8,476 bases of DNA, from contig CAJBIL010000447.1 in assembly GCA_903953145.1 (NCBI GenBank), forward strand, positions 1 through 8,476, in the 5' to 3' direction. The first letter of the stretch is position 1; each line of letters begins with the position of its first letter. Below, piece by piece: positions 1 to 5,608 of the stretch. A program made the position numbers and the translations under genes. The notes beneath the pieces are model-generated. The model ran no database searches, was not told the origin of the DNA, and was given only the letters and a program-made list of their open reading frames with translations. The DNA comes from an uncultured beta proteobacterium. Lineage in GTDB: Bacteria > Pseudomonadota > Gammaproteobacteria > Burkholderiales > Rhodocyclaceae.

Positions 1-719
1 CGGAAAGCGGCTACAGCCTGATCATCGTTCCCGGCTTTAGCGAGATTCATTCAAGCTTTGCCCGCAACGCGCCGAATTACGATGAGATGTGCCTGAAGCC
101 GCTGATCGGCTGGGTGGCCGGCATTCATCTCGACGATCTCGGCAAGGTGACGCCGAAAGTGGTACATGGGCAGACCAGGCAGTTTTCGGATCAAATGGCG
201 GTGGTCATGGATGTGCCGCTGCCGAAAGAGACATTTGCCCAGATCGACATCGTCAATCTCTTTGTTCCGGGGCAAGGCGACGAGATCAGCTTCAATGAAA
301 CCGGCTTCAGCGCCGGCGAGTGCCTGATCAACGGCCAGCCGGCCAATTTCTCCGACTATCTGACTGCCAAGGAAATCGATACCCGCCTGCCACTGGTGGC
401 CGATTACTCCGGGGCCATGGTCAATGTCAGCATCAAGAGCAACATCGCGGCCGAACAGCGGGTCGATTTTTATGCGCCGGTTTTCCCGGGCGTCAGCTAC
501 CGCATTGCCGCACCGGTCGCCGACTACATCAGCGCCTTCCAGGCTGCGCTACCGCCAACGAATGCCGAACTGGTATTTTCCTGCAACTGCATTCTCAACT
601 ACCTGTATTGCGACCTGGAAGGCAAGCAGACGGGCAAGGTCAAGGGGCCGATCACTTTTGGTGAAATTGGCTATCAGTTACTCAACCAGACGCTGGTGTA
701 CCTCACCATCGAAGGCTGA
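1..719 (+). CDS. Conserved protein of DUF6976 type (5' end outside window)
   Basis: The frame is open from the left edge (first whole codon at position 3) to a TGA at 717-719, giving 238 residues, so the start and perhaps 60-100 N-terminal residues are missing. Recognisable stretches are LKPLIGWVAGIHLDDLG, LPLVADYSGAMVNVSIKS, a Cys-rich FSCNCILNYLYCDLEG (C194 and C196 of the visible part) and a C-terminal GPITFGEIGYQLLNQTLVYL. From memory these match the DUF6976 family of proteobacterial proteins. The FSCN element and the end of the protein recall the C-terminal part of FIST-type sensory domains, but that link is weak. There is no signal peptide or membrane helix in the visible part, so it is probably cytoplasmic. 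It converges on the PyrD-like gene with only 4 bp between the two stop codons. Its function is unknown. That it is a real gene is nearly certain; the family name is moderately sure. Confidence 0.75.
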   Translation, partial: ESGYSLIIVPGFSEIHSSFARNAPNYDEMCLKPLIGWVAGIHLDDLGKVTPKVVHGQTRQFSDQMAVVMDVPLPKETFAQIDIVNLFVPGQGDEISFNETGFSAGECLINGQPANFSDYLTAKEIDTRLPLVADYSGAMVNVSIKSNIAAEQRVDFYAPVFPGVSYRIAAPVADYISAFQAALPPTNAELVFSCNCILNYLYCDLEGKQTGKVKGPITFGEIGYQLLNQTLVYLTIEG

Positions 720-723
720 AAAT

Positions 724-1491
724 TTACCGGCGCCGGGCTGTCGCGAGGAATTCGTGCATTCCGGCCAGCAACGCCGGCAAACAATCGGCGCCGTGGTCGA
801 CAAAAGCGCCGTGCACCTGAATCCCCTCGGCGCCAGCGGCCAGCACCGCGCTTACGTCTGCTGTGCTGCGCATGCCGCCGACGGCGATCAGCGTCGGCCC
901 GCCCTGACAGGATGAGGCAAACTGGCGTAACGCAGACAACCGCGTCTCGTCTTCAGGCAAAACAGCGATCAGTGCATCCAGCCCCATACCGACCAAGGCT
1001 TCCCGGCCGGCAAACGCCAGTGGGAATTTGAGCGACACGGTAACCTGCCGGCCGGTGATCAGGCGCAGTTGTTCGCGCTCATACACAACAGCCGCGATGG
1101 CACGCTTTAACGCGCCGGTGTGTTGTGCCGCGAGCAGCGGTTGATAGGCGCGGGCGCTCAGGTTAAAGCACAGGTAATCGGCAACCGGCCAAGCGGCACG
1201 CTGGCCGGCCAACCACGCTGCGGCCAGCGTATCCGGCGTGACATCGGGCCCGGCACCAAGACTGACGCCAATCCGGCATCCGCCCGCAATTTGATGGATG
1301 CCGGCCAGCCGCGCCACAAGTGCATCGACCCCGGGATTGTGGCCGGGTTGCTGGCCGGGTACGGGTTGCGGGGTAACGGTGCCGAATTCGACGCTGCCAA
1401 AACCGATTGAAAGTAGCTCAACTGCACGCGAACCCTCTTTATCGATGCCGCCGGCCAGCCCGGGGCGCTCGCGCCAGAAAGACATGCTCAT
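724..1491 (-). CDS. PyrD-like flavoprotein, lacks dihydroorotate-site residues
   Basis: This 255-residue TIM-barrel protein follows class 2 dihydroorotate dehydrogenase. It has GGIDKEG (14-20) for AGLDKxG, GFGSVEFGTVTPQPVPG (30-46), an FMN-contact Lys at K155, AVGGM (203-207) and AGAEGIQVHGAF (219-230) for the FMN phosphate loop. FMN binding is thus likely kept. The substrate site is not: aligned by eye to E. coli PyrD, N172 is kept as N110, but catalytic S175 is A113, N177 is A115, and the TNTT motif holding N246 reads VLPE (177-180). The segment before the MGFNN loop is shortened to roughly PGHNPGVDALV. It is shorter than PyrD (about 336 residues) and lacks the N-terminal membrane extension. 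Its ATG overlaps the stop of the upstream aminotransferase (ATGA), so the two are probably translationally coupled. The true substrate is unknown; a role in pyrimidine synthesis is unlikely. Confidence 0.82.
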   Translation of the reverse strand: MSMSFWRERPGLAGGIDKEGSRAVELLSIGFGSVEFGTVTPQPVPGQQPGHNPGVDALVARLAGIHQIAGGCRIGVSLGAGPDVTPDTLAAAWLAGQRAAWPVADYLCFNLSARAYQPLLAAQHTGALKRAIAAVVYEREQLRLITGRQVTVSLKFPLAFAGREALVGMGLDALIAVLPEDETRLSALRQFASSCQGGPTLIAVGGMRSTADVSAVLAAGAEGIQVHGAFVDHGADCLPALLAGMHEFLATARRR

Positions 1492-2594
1492 CCGTGACGC
1501 TGTGCAAAACCCGCCATAAATTCCGTCAGGGCGATCACGCCGGCCTCGGGCATGGCGTTATACAGGCTGGCGCGAATGCCACCAATGTGGCGATGGCCGC
1601 GCAAATTGGTCAGGCCGCACAACTCGGCTTCACGCACGAAAACATCGGTCAGGGCATCATTGGTCAGATGGAAACGGACATTGGTTGTTGAGCGGTGTTC
1701 ACGCGCAATCGGCGCATTGTAAAAACCATCACTGACGTCAATCGCGGCATAGAGTCGGCTGGCTTTTTGCCGGTTAGCAAGGGTCATTGCCTCGATACCG
1801 CCCCCCTCGATCAGCCACTCGAAGACCAGTGCAGCAAGATGAATGGCCAGCGTTGGCGGGGTATTCACGCAGCTATTCTGCTCAGCCTGCAAGCGATAGG
1901 AAAAGGGTGCCGGCACGTTGGGTGCCGATCTTTCGAGCAGATCCTCACGCACAATCACCACGGTCAGCCCGGCGGGGCCGATGTTTTTCTGGGCGCTGGC
2001 ATAAACCACGCCAAAGCGTGAAATATCAAGCGGTGTGGCAAGAAAACAGGAGGTGCAATCGGCGACCAGCGGGACATCGTGCCGGCTGCCGAAATCAGGC
2101 AATGACGGGTAGGCAATCCCTTCGACGGTCTCGTTCGGTGTGATGTGGCAGTAAGCGCAATCGTCCGGGAGTTGCCAGCCAGCACAGTCCGGCGCGGCCA
2201 GTGGCGATTCTCCGGCGTGGCGGGCGACGACCGCAACTTCGGTGAATCGCTGCGCCTCGGCAATCGCACGTTTGGCCCAGTAACCGGAGTCGGCATAAGC
2301 GGAGACCCGCGCATTACCCAGTAAGTTGAGCGGCACGTTGGAAAACTGGTGCATCGCGCCGCCGGCCAGAAAGAGGATGCGGTAGTGATCCGGGAGATTA
2401 AGCAGTTGCCGCAGGCAGGCTTGTGCATGGGCCAGATGAGCACGAAAAACGTCGCCGGTAAACGGCCGCTCCATAACGGAGACGCCGCTGCCGTCGCGGG
2501 TAAACATCTCGGCACTGGCTCGCGCCAATACTTCGTCCGGCATACGCGCCGGGCCGGCAGAAAAATTCCAGCAGGCTGGCTTGTGAGTCGGCAT
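1488..2594 (-). CDS. SerC-like class V (PLP) aminotransferase with altered substrate site
   Basis: The 368 residues are collinear with phosphoserine aminotransferase SerC (362 in E. coli): NFSAGPARMP (10-19), ILFLAGGAMHQFSNVPLNLL (73-92), HITPNETVEGIA (150-161), AQKNIGPAGL (201-210) with the PLP-binding K203, NTPPTLA (244-250) and GHRHIGGIRASLYNAMP (333-349). The canonical enzyme swaps 3-phosphohydroxypyruvate and glutamate for phosphoserine and 2-oxoglutarate. H334, R335 and R341 match E. coli H328, R329 and R335. The diagnostic SHRG loop (E. coli H41-R42) is PFTG here (F45-T46), so half of the phosphate/side-chain carboxylate pocket is gone. Because of this I do not give it the symbol serC. 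It starts 11 bp after the membrane protein gene, without a clear ribosome binding site, and overlaps the PyrD-like gene. Its operon partner is also an enzyme homologue with a changed active site. Fold and PLP chemistry are near certain; the substrate is unknown. Confidence 0.9.
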   Translation of the reverse strand: MPTHKPACWNFSAGPARMPDEVLARASAEMFTRDGSGVSVMERPFTGDVFRAHLAHAQACLRQLLNLPDHYRILFLAGGAMHQFSNVPLNLLGNARVSAYADSGYWAKRAIAEAQRFTEVAVVARHAGESPLAAPDCAGWQLPDDCAYCHITPNETVEGIAYPSLPDFGSRHDVPLVADCTSCFLATPLDISRFGVVYASAQKNIGPAGLTVVIVREDLLERSAPNVPAPFSYRLQAEQNSCVNTPPTLAIHLAALVFEWLIEGGGIEAMTLANRQKASRLYAAIDVSDGFYNAPIAREHRSTTNVRFHLTNDALTDVFVREAELCGLTNLRGHRHIGGIRASLYNAMPEAGVIALTEFMAGFAQRHG

Positions 2595-2605
2595 GCGGAT
2601 GAGAG

Positions 2606-3124
2606 TCAGGCGTGCAGAATGCCGCCATGCGCACCCGCCGCCATGAAAAACAGCAGCGGGATGGAGAGCATGGTGTTGGTACGCGAAGAAAGATGTGATC
2701 GGCGCGAGCAGCGCAGCCGCTCTTCGATGCTCGCCGGGATCAGCCCGAGCACACGTTGCTGATTGGGCCAGAGCACCAGCCAGAGATTGGCCATCATGAA
2801 TGTGCCGAGATAAACGCCAATCCCCAGCGGCAACAGGGAACCCTGCAACAGCAGCGCGCTAGCCAGCCAGCCTTTTTGCCATAGCATGAGCATACCGGCC
2901 GACCAGGTAACTACCGAAGACCAGCGAAAAAAGCCATGTTCGCGGTTGAGCAAGGCCTGAAACTTCGGGCTCTGGTCGTTGCTCAGATCTTCAGCGCGCA
3001 ACGGGCTCCACGTTGGCCGCTGGATCACGCTGGAGTAGTTATGGCCGATCCAGATAACGCCGGCCATAAAATGCGCCCAACGCAACAGCAGATCAAAAGA
3101 GAACATCAGCGAGAGCGTTTGCAC
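2606..3124 (-). CDS. Stand-alone urate-oxidase N-terminal (PuuD-type) membrane domain
   Basis: The 172-residue protein begins with LLLRWAHFMAGVIWIGHNY (12-30), the hallmark of the Urate_ox_N family seen in the membrane urate hydroxylase PuuD. It continues with REHGFFRWSSVVTW (61-74), a long hydrophobic stretch at about 88-118 followed by LWPNQQRVLGLIP (118-130), and closes with RTNTMLSIPLLFFMAAGAHGG (148-168). About four transmembrane helices are visible. H18, H28, H63 and H166 are candidate heme or metal ligands. Full PuuD proteins are longer and often carry a C-terminal cytochrome c domain; no CxxCH is present here. The start is uncertain: GTG at 3124 or ATG at 3106, neither with a clear ribosome binding site. 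The frame runs upstream without a stop to the TGA that ends the 36-residue ORF. An electron-transfer role in the inner membrane for the enzymes of this operon is my inference; urate as substrate is not supported by the context. Confidence 0.75.
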   Translation of the reverse strand: MQTLSLMFSFDLLLRWAHFMAGVIWIGHNYSSVIQRPTWSPLRAEDLSNDQSPKFQALLNREHGFFRWSSVVTWSAGMLMLWQKGWLASALLLQGSLLPLGIGVYLGTFMMANLWLVLWPNQQRVLGLIPASIEERLRCSRRSHLSSRTNTMLSIPLLFFMAAGAHGGILHA

Positions 3125-3154
3125 AGAGCATTTACCAAAAAAACGACCAGCAAC

Positions 3155-3265
3155 TCAGCCAGCCAGAAAACGCACCAGCGCCACCAGCACCCCGGTCAAT
3201 AAAACACCGAGCAGGATGGTACCGGTGGCGGTGTCGTAGGGATGGCGCATCTTGATGGCACTCAT
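3155..3265 (-). CDS. Putative 36-residue single-helix membrane protein
   Basis: An ATG at 3265-3263 overlaps the pqqE stop codon as TGATG, which suggests translational coupling. The ORF encodes 36 residues: a short polar N-terminus (MSAIKMRHPYDTATG) followed by one hydrophobic helix (TILLGVLLTGVLVALVRFLAG, split here only for description as residues 16-36). It ends at TGA 3155-3157. The next gene, the urate-oxidase N-terminal domain, lies in the same reading frame 30 bp on, so this ORF could also be an upstream extension cut off by the TGA. It is not a PqqA precursor: there is no Glu and no ExxxY motif. The overlap with pqqE and the clean helix favour a real small membrane protein, perhaps an accessory subunit of the next gene's product, but nothing beyond that supports it. 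Confidence 0.45.
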   Translation of the reverse strand: MSAIKMRHPYDTATGTILLGVLLTGVLVALVRFLAG

Positions 3266-4407
3266 CAATCCATGAAGGCCGTGGACACAGCGCCCGTCGT
3301 GCGCTTGATCAACGGCTTGCGGAAACGAATCGGCTGCGCGACGCTACGCACTGCCTCCTGCACCAGGTTGTGATGCGGCGATAAGCTGCACGCCGGGTCG
3401 GTATTGCTGGCATCGCCGGTAAGGAGGAAAGCCTGGCAGCGGCAGCCGCCGAAGTCTTTCTCTTTTTCCGGGCACGACTGGCACGGTTCGGGCATCCAGT
3501 CGAGGCCGCGATACTTGCGAAACAAGGGCGACTCGTGCCACAACCATGACAATGATTTTTCACGAATCGACTCGAATTCCAGGCCCGGAATGACCCGTGC
3601 TTCCTGACAGGGCATCGCCACACCATCCGGCGCAACGGTCAGATGAATGGCACCCCAGCCGTTCATGCAGGCTTTTGGACGGCCTTCGTAATAGTCGGGA
3701 ATGACGAAGTAGATCGTCATGCTGTCGCCCAGCTTCTCGCGCCAGCGATTGACCAGCGCCTCCGTTTCACGCACCTGCTCAAGACTCGGCATCAATTCAT
3801 CGCGATTCATCAGCGCCCAGTTGTAATACTGGATATTGGCCAACTCCATGTATTCGATGCCGAGATCCGCCGCCCAGGCGATCATCTTGTCGACATCGGC
3901 GATGTTCTGCCGGAACAAGGGCATGTTCAGAACCATTGGGAAATCATGTGCCTTGATGATGCGTGCGGCTTCCAGCTTCAGCTCATGCGCGCGCGCGCCG
4001 ACCAGCTCGTCGGTCAGCTGCTTGCTCATCGCCTGCAAAGAGAGTTGTACGTGCTTCAGACCGGCCGCCTTCAGCGCCTTCATCCGCTCATCGGTCAGCC
4101 CGATACCCGAGGTAATCAGATTGGTGTAAAAACCGAGCTCGTCGGCGTACGCCACCAACTCCTCAAGATCGTTGCGCAGCAAGGGCTCACCGCCAGTAAA
4201 GCCGAGTTGCAGCGTGCCCAGCTCGCGGGCTTCGCGCAGCACGCGCTTCCACTCCTCGGTAGTAAGCTCGCTATCAGCATAGTCGTCGAAATTCAGCGGA
4301 TTATTGCACCAGGTGCACTTCAGCGGGCAGCGGTAAGTCAGCTCAAGCGACAACCACAGGGGCACACCCTGCCCGTCCAGGCTCAAACCACTCGATTCTT
4401 TAGGCAT
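3265..4407 (-). CDS. pqqE: PqqE, radical SAM/SPASM PqqA peptide cyclase
   Basis: PqqE joins Glu and Tyr side chains in the PqqA peptide, the first step of PQQ synthesis, and normally needs the chaperone PqqD. The 380 residues show the radical SAM motif C27-PLK-C31-TW-C34, GFTGGEPLL (69-77), GFYTNLITSGIGLT (92-105) and the signature PDYYEGRPKACMNGWG (237-252). The SPASM cysteines are complete: C247, C267, C309, C312, C322, C324 and C340, plus D318 in the EKEKDFGGCRCQAF segment; D318 is the family's unusual Asp cluster ligand. The spacing matches the M. extorquens enzyme with a one-residue shift, and the length is typical. Start choice is firm because of GAGGAGA 5 nt upstream. It is the first gene of the minus-strand cluster. 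No pqqA, B, C or D is in the window and there is no fused PqqD domain, so those must be elsewhere, or the enzyme serves another peptide. The family call is very secure. Confidence 0.94.
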   Translation of the reverse strand: MPKESSGLSLDGQGVPLWLSLELTYRCPLKCTWCNNPLNFDDYADSELTTEEWKRVLREARELGTLQLGFTGGEPLLRNDLEELVAYADELGFYTNLITSGIGLTDERMKALKAAGLKHVQLSLQAMSKQLTDELVGARAHELKLEAARIIKAHDFPMVLNMPLFRQNIADVDKMIAWAADLGIEYMELANIQYYNWALMNRDELMPSLEQVRETEALVNRWREKLGDSMTIYFVIPDYYEGRPKACMNGWGAIHLTVAPDGVAMPCQEARVIPGLEFESIREKSLSWLWHESPLFRKYRGLDWMPEPCQSCPEKEKDFGGCRCQAFLLTGDASNTDPACSLSPHHNLVQEAVRSVAQPIRFRKPLIKRTTGAVSTAFMD

Positions 4408-4412
4408 CGTGC

Positions 4413-4419
4413 TCTCCTC
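4413..4419 (-). promoter_or_regulatory. Ribosome binding site of pqqE
   Basis: GAGGAGA on the minus strand sits 5 nt before the ATG at 4407. It is the only strong Shine-Dalgarno sequence in the minus-strand cluster; the downstream genes have weak or no sites and seem to rely on overlap or close spacing. It supports pqqE as the leading cistron. Confidence 0.8.
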
Positions 4420-4585
4420 ATCCTGTTTTTAGCGCGCAAGACCATAATGCCCCGCTGCGGATAGCGCATTGTTCTCCACGCCACGCGAAGCTGCGACGAG
4501 ATCAGCACGAAATTAGCCTCGCGAATTTCATGAGTTAGCAGAACCAGCTAATCTTGAGATCATCAGAAAGCAGCGTGGGTGACAC

Positions 4586-4660
4586 TGCCCTGCAACCCGC
4601 ATGGATTGGCGATCTAGCACATCAACACGCTGAAGACCCGCGTATTCATTGGCTCTCCGG
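4586..4660 (+). repeat. Direct repeat copy 1 (75 bp)
   Basis: This matches 5687-5761 without gaps, with about 8-9 mismatches in 75. The first 25 bases (TGCCCTGCAACCCGCATGGA then TTGGCG) are essentially identical in both copies, as are the last 23 (4638-4660; core CGTATTCATTGGCTCTCCGG). The two copies start 1101 bp apart and bracket the toxin-antitoxin pair. The segment GATCTAGCACATCAAC (4611-4626) also occurs exactly inverted at 5765-5780. Confidence 0.88.
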
Positions 4661-4694
4661 AAAATGCATGCTGCCAAGCCAATGCTGGCGGGTT
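4594..4694. repeat. Dyad symmetry across repeat copy 1
   Basis: AACCCGC (4594-4600) pairs exactly with GCGGGTT (4688-4694), and ATGGATTGGC (4601-4610) pairs with GCCAAGCCAAT (4673-4683) with a mismatch and a bulge. Copy 1 together with the 35 bp after it could thus fold into a long imperfect hairpin, as copy 2 does with its own right flank. The arms are diverged, so this is a modest signal on its own. Confidence 0.5.
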
Positions 4695-4788
4695 TTAGAA
4701 CCGACATTGTGCTGATCGTGGGTTACGAGTCACAAATCATGGTTTGCTCTCGGGTGGACGATGATCCGGCATATTGTTCTGGAAAGCA

Positions 4789-4839
4789 GTGTTGGACTAT
4801 TTGACAACAAAACAAGAGCGTTGTTATTCTGTCCAACAC
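4789..4839. promoter_or_regulatory. Inverted-repeat operator around the toxin-antitoxin promoter
   Basis: GTGTTGGAC (4789-4797) and GTCCAACAC (4831-4839) are perfect 9-bp inverted repeats. Inside them ACAAC and GTTGT continue the symmetry after equal 6-nt gaps (4804-4808 and 4820-4824). The dyad encloses both promoter elements, the usual arrangement for autorepression by a DNA-binding antitoxin, here the winged-helix protein at 5122-5466. The symmetry is directly visible; the operator role is inferred. Confidence 0.6.
4801..4830 (+). promoter_or_regulatory. Predicted sigma-70 promoter of the toxin-antitoxin pair
   Basis: A perfect -35 (TTGACA, 4801-4806) is followed after 18 bp by a 4/6 match to the -10 (TATTCT, 4825-4830). 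Transcription would begin near 4837, right at the point where homology to the toxin family begins, so an upstream leader would be nearly absent. The element sits inside the inverted repeat at 4789-4839. Confidence 0.6.
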
Positions 4840-5125
4840 GAAAGCGCAGCAGCTACTCAATGAACGAATTCTGCAAGGCGATGATGCCTTTGTAGAAATG
4901 CGGGGGTTTAAGGTGCCATCGCCAGTGCCGGGCAGTTCTCATGATCTGAAATACAGCCTTGCGCTAATCGTTGCCGGTGTCTGCGTACTGCGCTATGACA
5001 ATGAATCCGGCAAAGGCGACCATCGGCACATCGGTGAGGTTGAAACACCGTATAGCTTCACTACGCCGGCTTCACTAATTGCTGATTTCTGGCTTGATGT
5101 GGATCAATGGAAAGGATCGAAATGA
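4838..5125 (+). CDS. tumE: TumE-family toxin (formerly DUF6516), non-ATG or lost start
   Basis: The family hallmark is clear: VPSPVPGSSHDLKYSLA, then RYDNESGKGDHRH (52-64, counted from codon 4838), ETPYSFTTPASLIADFW and the end DVDQWKGSK. TumE is the toxin of TumE/TumA type toxin-antitoxin pairs, first described from a Pseudomonas plasmid; its target is not something I can read from the sequence. The frame is open from 4805, and family-like residues (KAQQLLNERILQGDDAFVE) lie upstream of the first ATG at 4898, so an ATG start at 4898 would drop 20 conserved N-terminal residues. The codon at the usual start position is ACG (4838); CTG at 4829 is the only other near-start. No Shine-Dalgarno precedes any of these. 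The toxin may be poorly translated or inactivated. Its stop overlaps the antitoxin start (ATGA). The family call is firm; the start is not. Confidence 0.8.
   Translation, partial: TKAQQLLNERILQGDDAFVEMRGFKVPSPVPGSSHDLKYSLALIVAGVCVLRYDNESGKGDHRHIGEVETPYSFTTPASLIADFWLDVDQWKGSK
5111..5116 (+). promoter_or_regulatory. Ribosome binding site deciding the antitoxin start
   Basis: AAAGGA ends 5 nt before the ATG at 5122, which overlaps the toxin TGA as ATGA. This favours 5122 over the in-frame ATG at 5107, which has no ribosome binding site. The site lies inside the last toxin codons. Confidence 0.65.
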
Positions 5126-5466
5126 AAACCGTGATGCTGGGTGTAGCGAGTCGTGAAGAGGCCAGCCGCCGATTTGTTCAAGCAATGGAAAGCGGCAAGC
5201 CACAAGGCAATTTCATTTCTTTTGAGTCGCCGGGTCTGCTGTGGAAGATGCTTACGCCGAAACGCTGGGATATTCTCAAGGCGATGACCGGCGCTGGCCC
5301 GCTGTCAATCCGCGAGGCGGCACGTCGCGTCGGGCGTGATGTGAAAGCAGTTCATGGCGATGTACAGGCGCTGCTCGGCTGCGGAATTCTGTCAAAGACG
5401 GATGACGGCCAGATTGTGTTCCCGTTCGACCGGGTACATGTCGATTTTGCACTGGAAGCCGCCTAA
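5122..5466 (+). CDS. tumA: TumA-type antitoxin, winged-helix DNA-binding protein (HVO_A0114 family)
   Basis: The 114 residues contain a C-terminal winged helix-turn-helix: FESPGLLWKMLTPKRWDILK (34-53), GAGPLSIREAARRVGRDVKA (57-76) with the recognition helix near 72-85, and a wing DDGQIVFPFDRVHVDF (94-109). The LTPKRW, GPLSIRE and GRDVKAVHxDV stretches are typical of the HVO_A0114 / MarR-like regulators that accompany TumE toxins. The N-terminal 30 residues (EEASRRFVQAMESGKPQG) resemble the part expected to contact the toxin. It should neutralise TumE and repress its own promoter through the inverted repeat at 4789-4839; both roles are inferred from the family and layout. The gene follows the toxin with a 4-nt overlap and its own ribosome binding site, so the antitoxin can be made even if toxin translation is poor. 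It is full length with no visible damage. Confidence 0.85.
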   Translation: MKTVMLGVASREEASRRFVQAMESGKPQGNFISFESPGLLWKMLTPKRWDILKAMTGAGPLSIREAARRVGRDVKAVHGDVQALLGCGILSKTDDGQIVFPFDRVHVDFALEAA

Positions 5467-5608
5467 GCGATTTTCCGGGGCAAGGTGACACTTCGCCAAG
5501 AAGGCTCATAAGCCCCTCCAGTTGGCGATCAGTGATGAAGTTGGCGAGGTTTGTGAGCATCCAGACTTGAAATCGTTCAAGAAGTCGCTGCGTGCAGTGA
5601 AACGCCAT

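Larger units (their letters stand above)
4408..4837. other. Intergenic region between pqqE and the toxin gene
   Basis: About 430 bp separate the divergent pqqE and tumE-like genes. The part nearest pqqE (4420-4585) must hold the pqqE promoter unless transcription comes from further upstream, but I see no convincing -35/-10 pair on the minus strand and no pqqA-like peptide ORF. The middle (4586-4694) is the first copy of the repeat described separately. The right part (4789-4839) carries the toxin-antitoxin promoter and its inverted repeat. By eye the sequence is less GC-rich than the flanking operons. Confidence 0.7.

Noticed and set aside
720..723. Terminator between the two convergent genes at the left
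   Set aside because: Only 4 bp separate the stop codons and no hairpin with a T-run is visible around them.
3155..3265. The mini-ORF after pqqE as a PqqA-like precursor peptide
   Set aside because: It has no Glu and no ExxxY motif, and most of it is a membrane helix.
3643..4464. Long plus-strand open frame of 273 codons opposite pqqE
   Set aside because: It is a codon-bias shadow of pqqE, whose cysteine ligands and family motifs are complete on the minus strand.
4535..4551. Small dyad TTAGC-N7-GCTAA upstream of pqqE
   Set aside because: Five-base arms are expected by chance, and there is no promoter element next to it to make it an operator.
4860..4895. Short ORF (ATG at 4860, 11 codons) as a leader peptide of the toxin
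   Set aside because: It has no ribosome binding site and overlaps conserved toxin codons in another frame.
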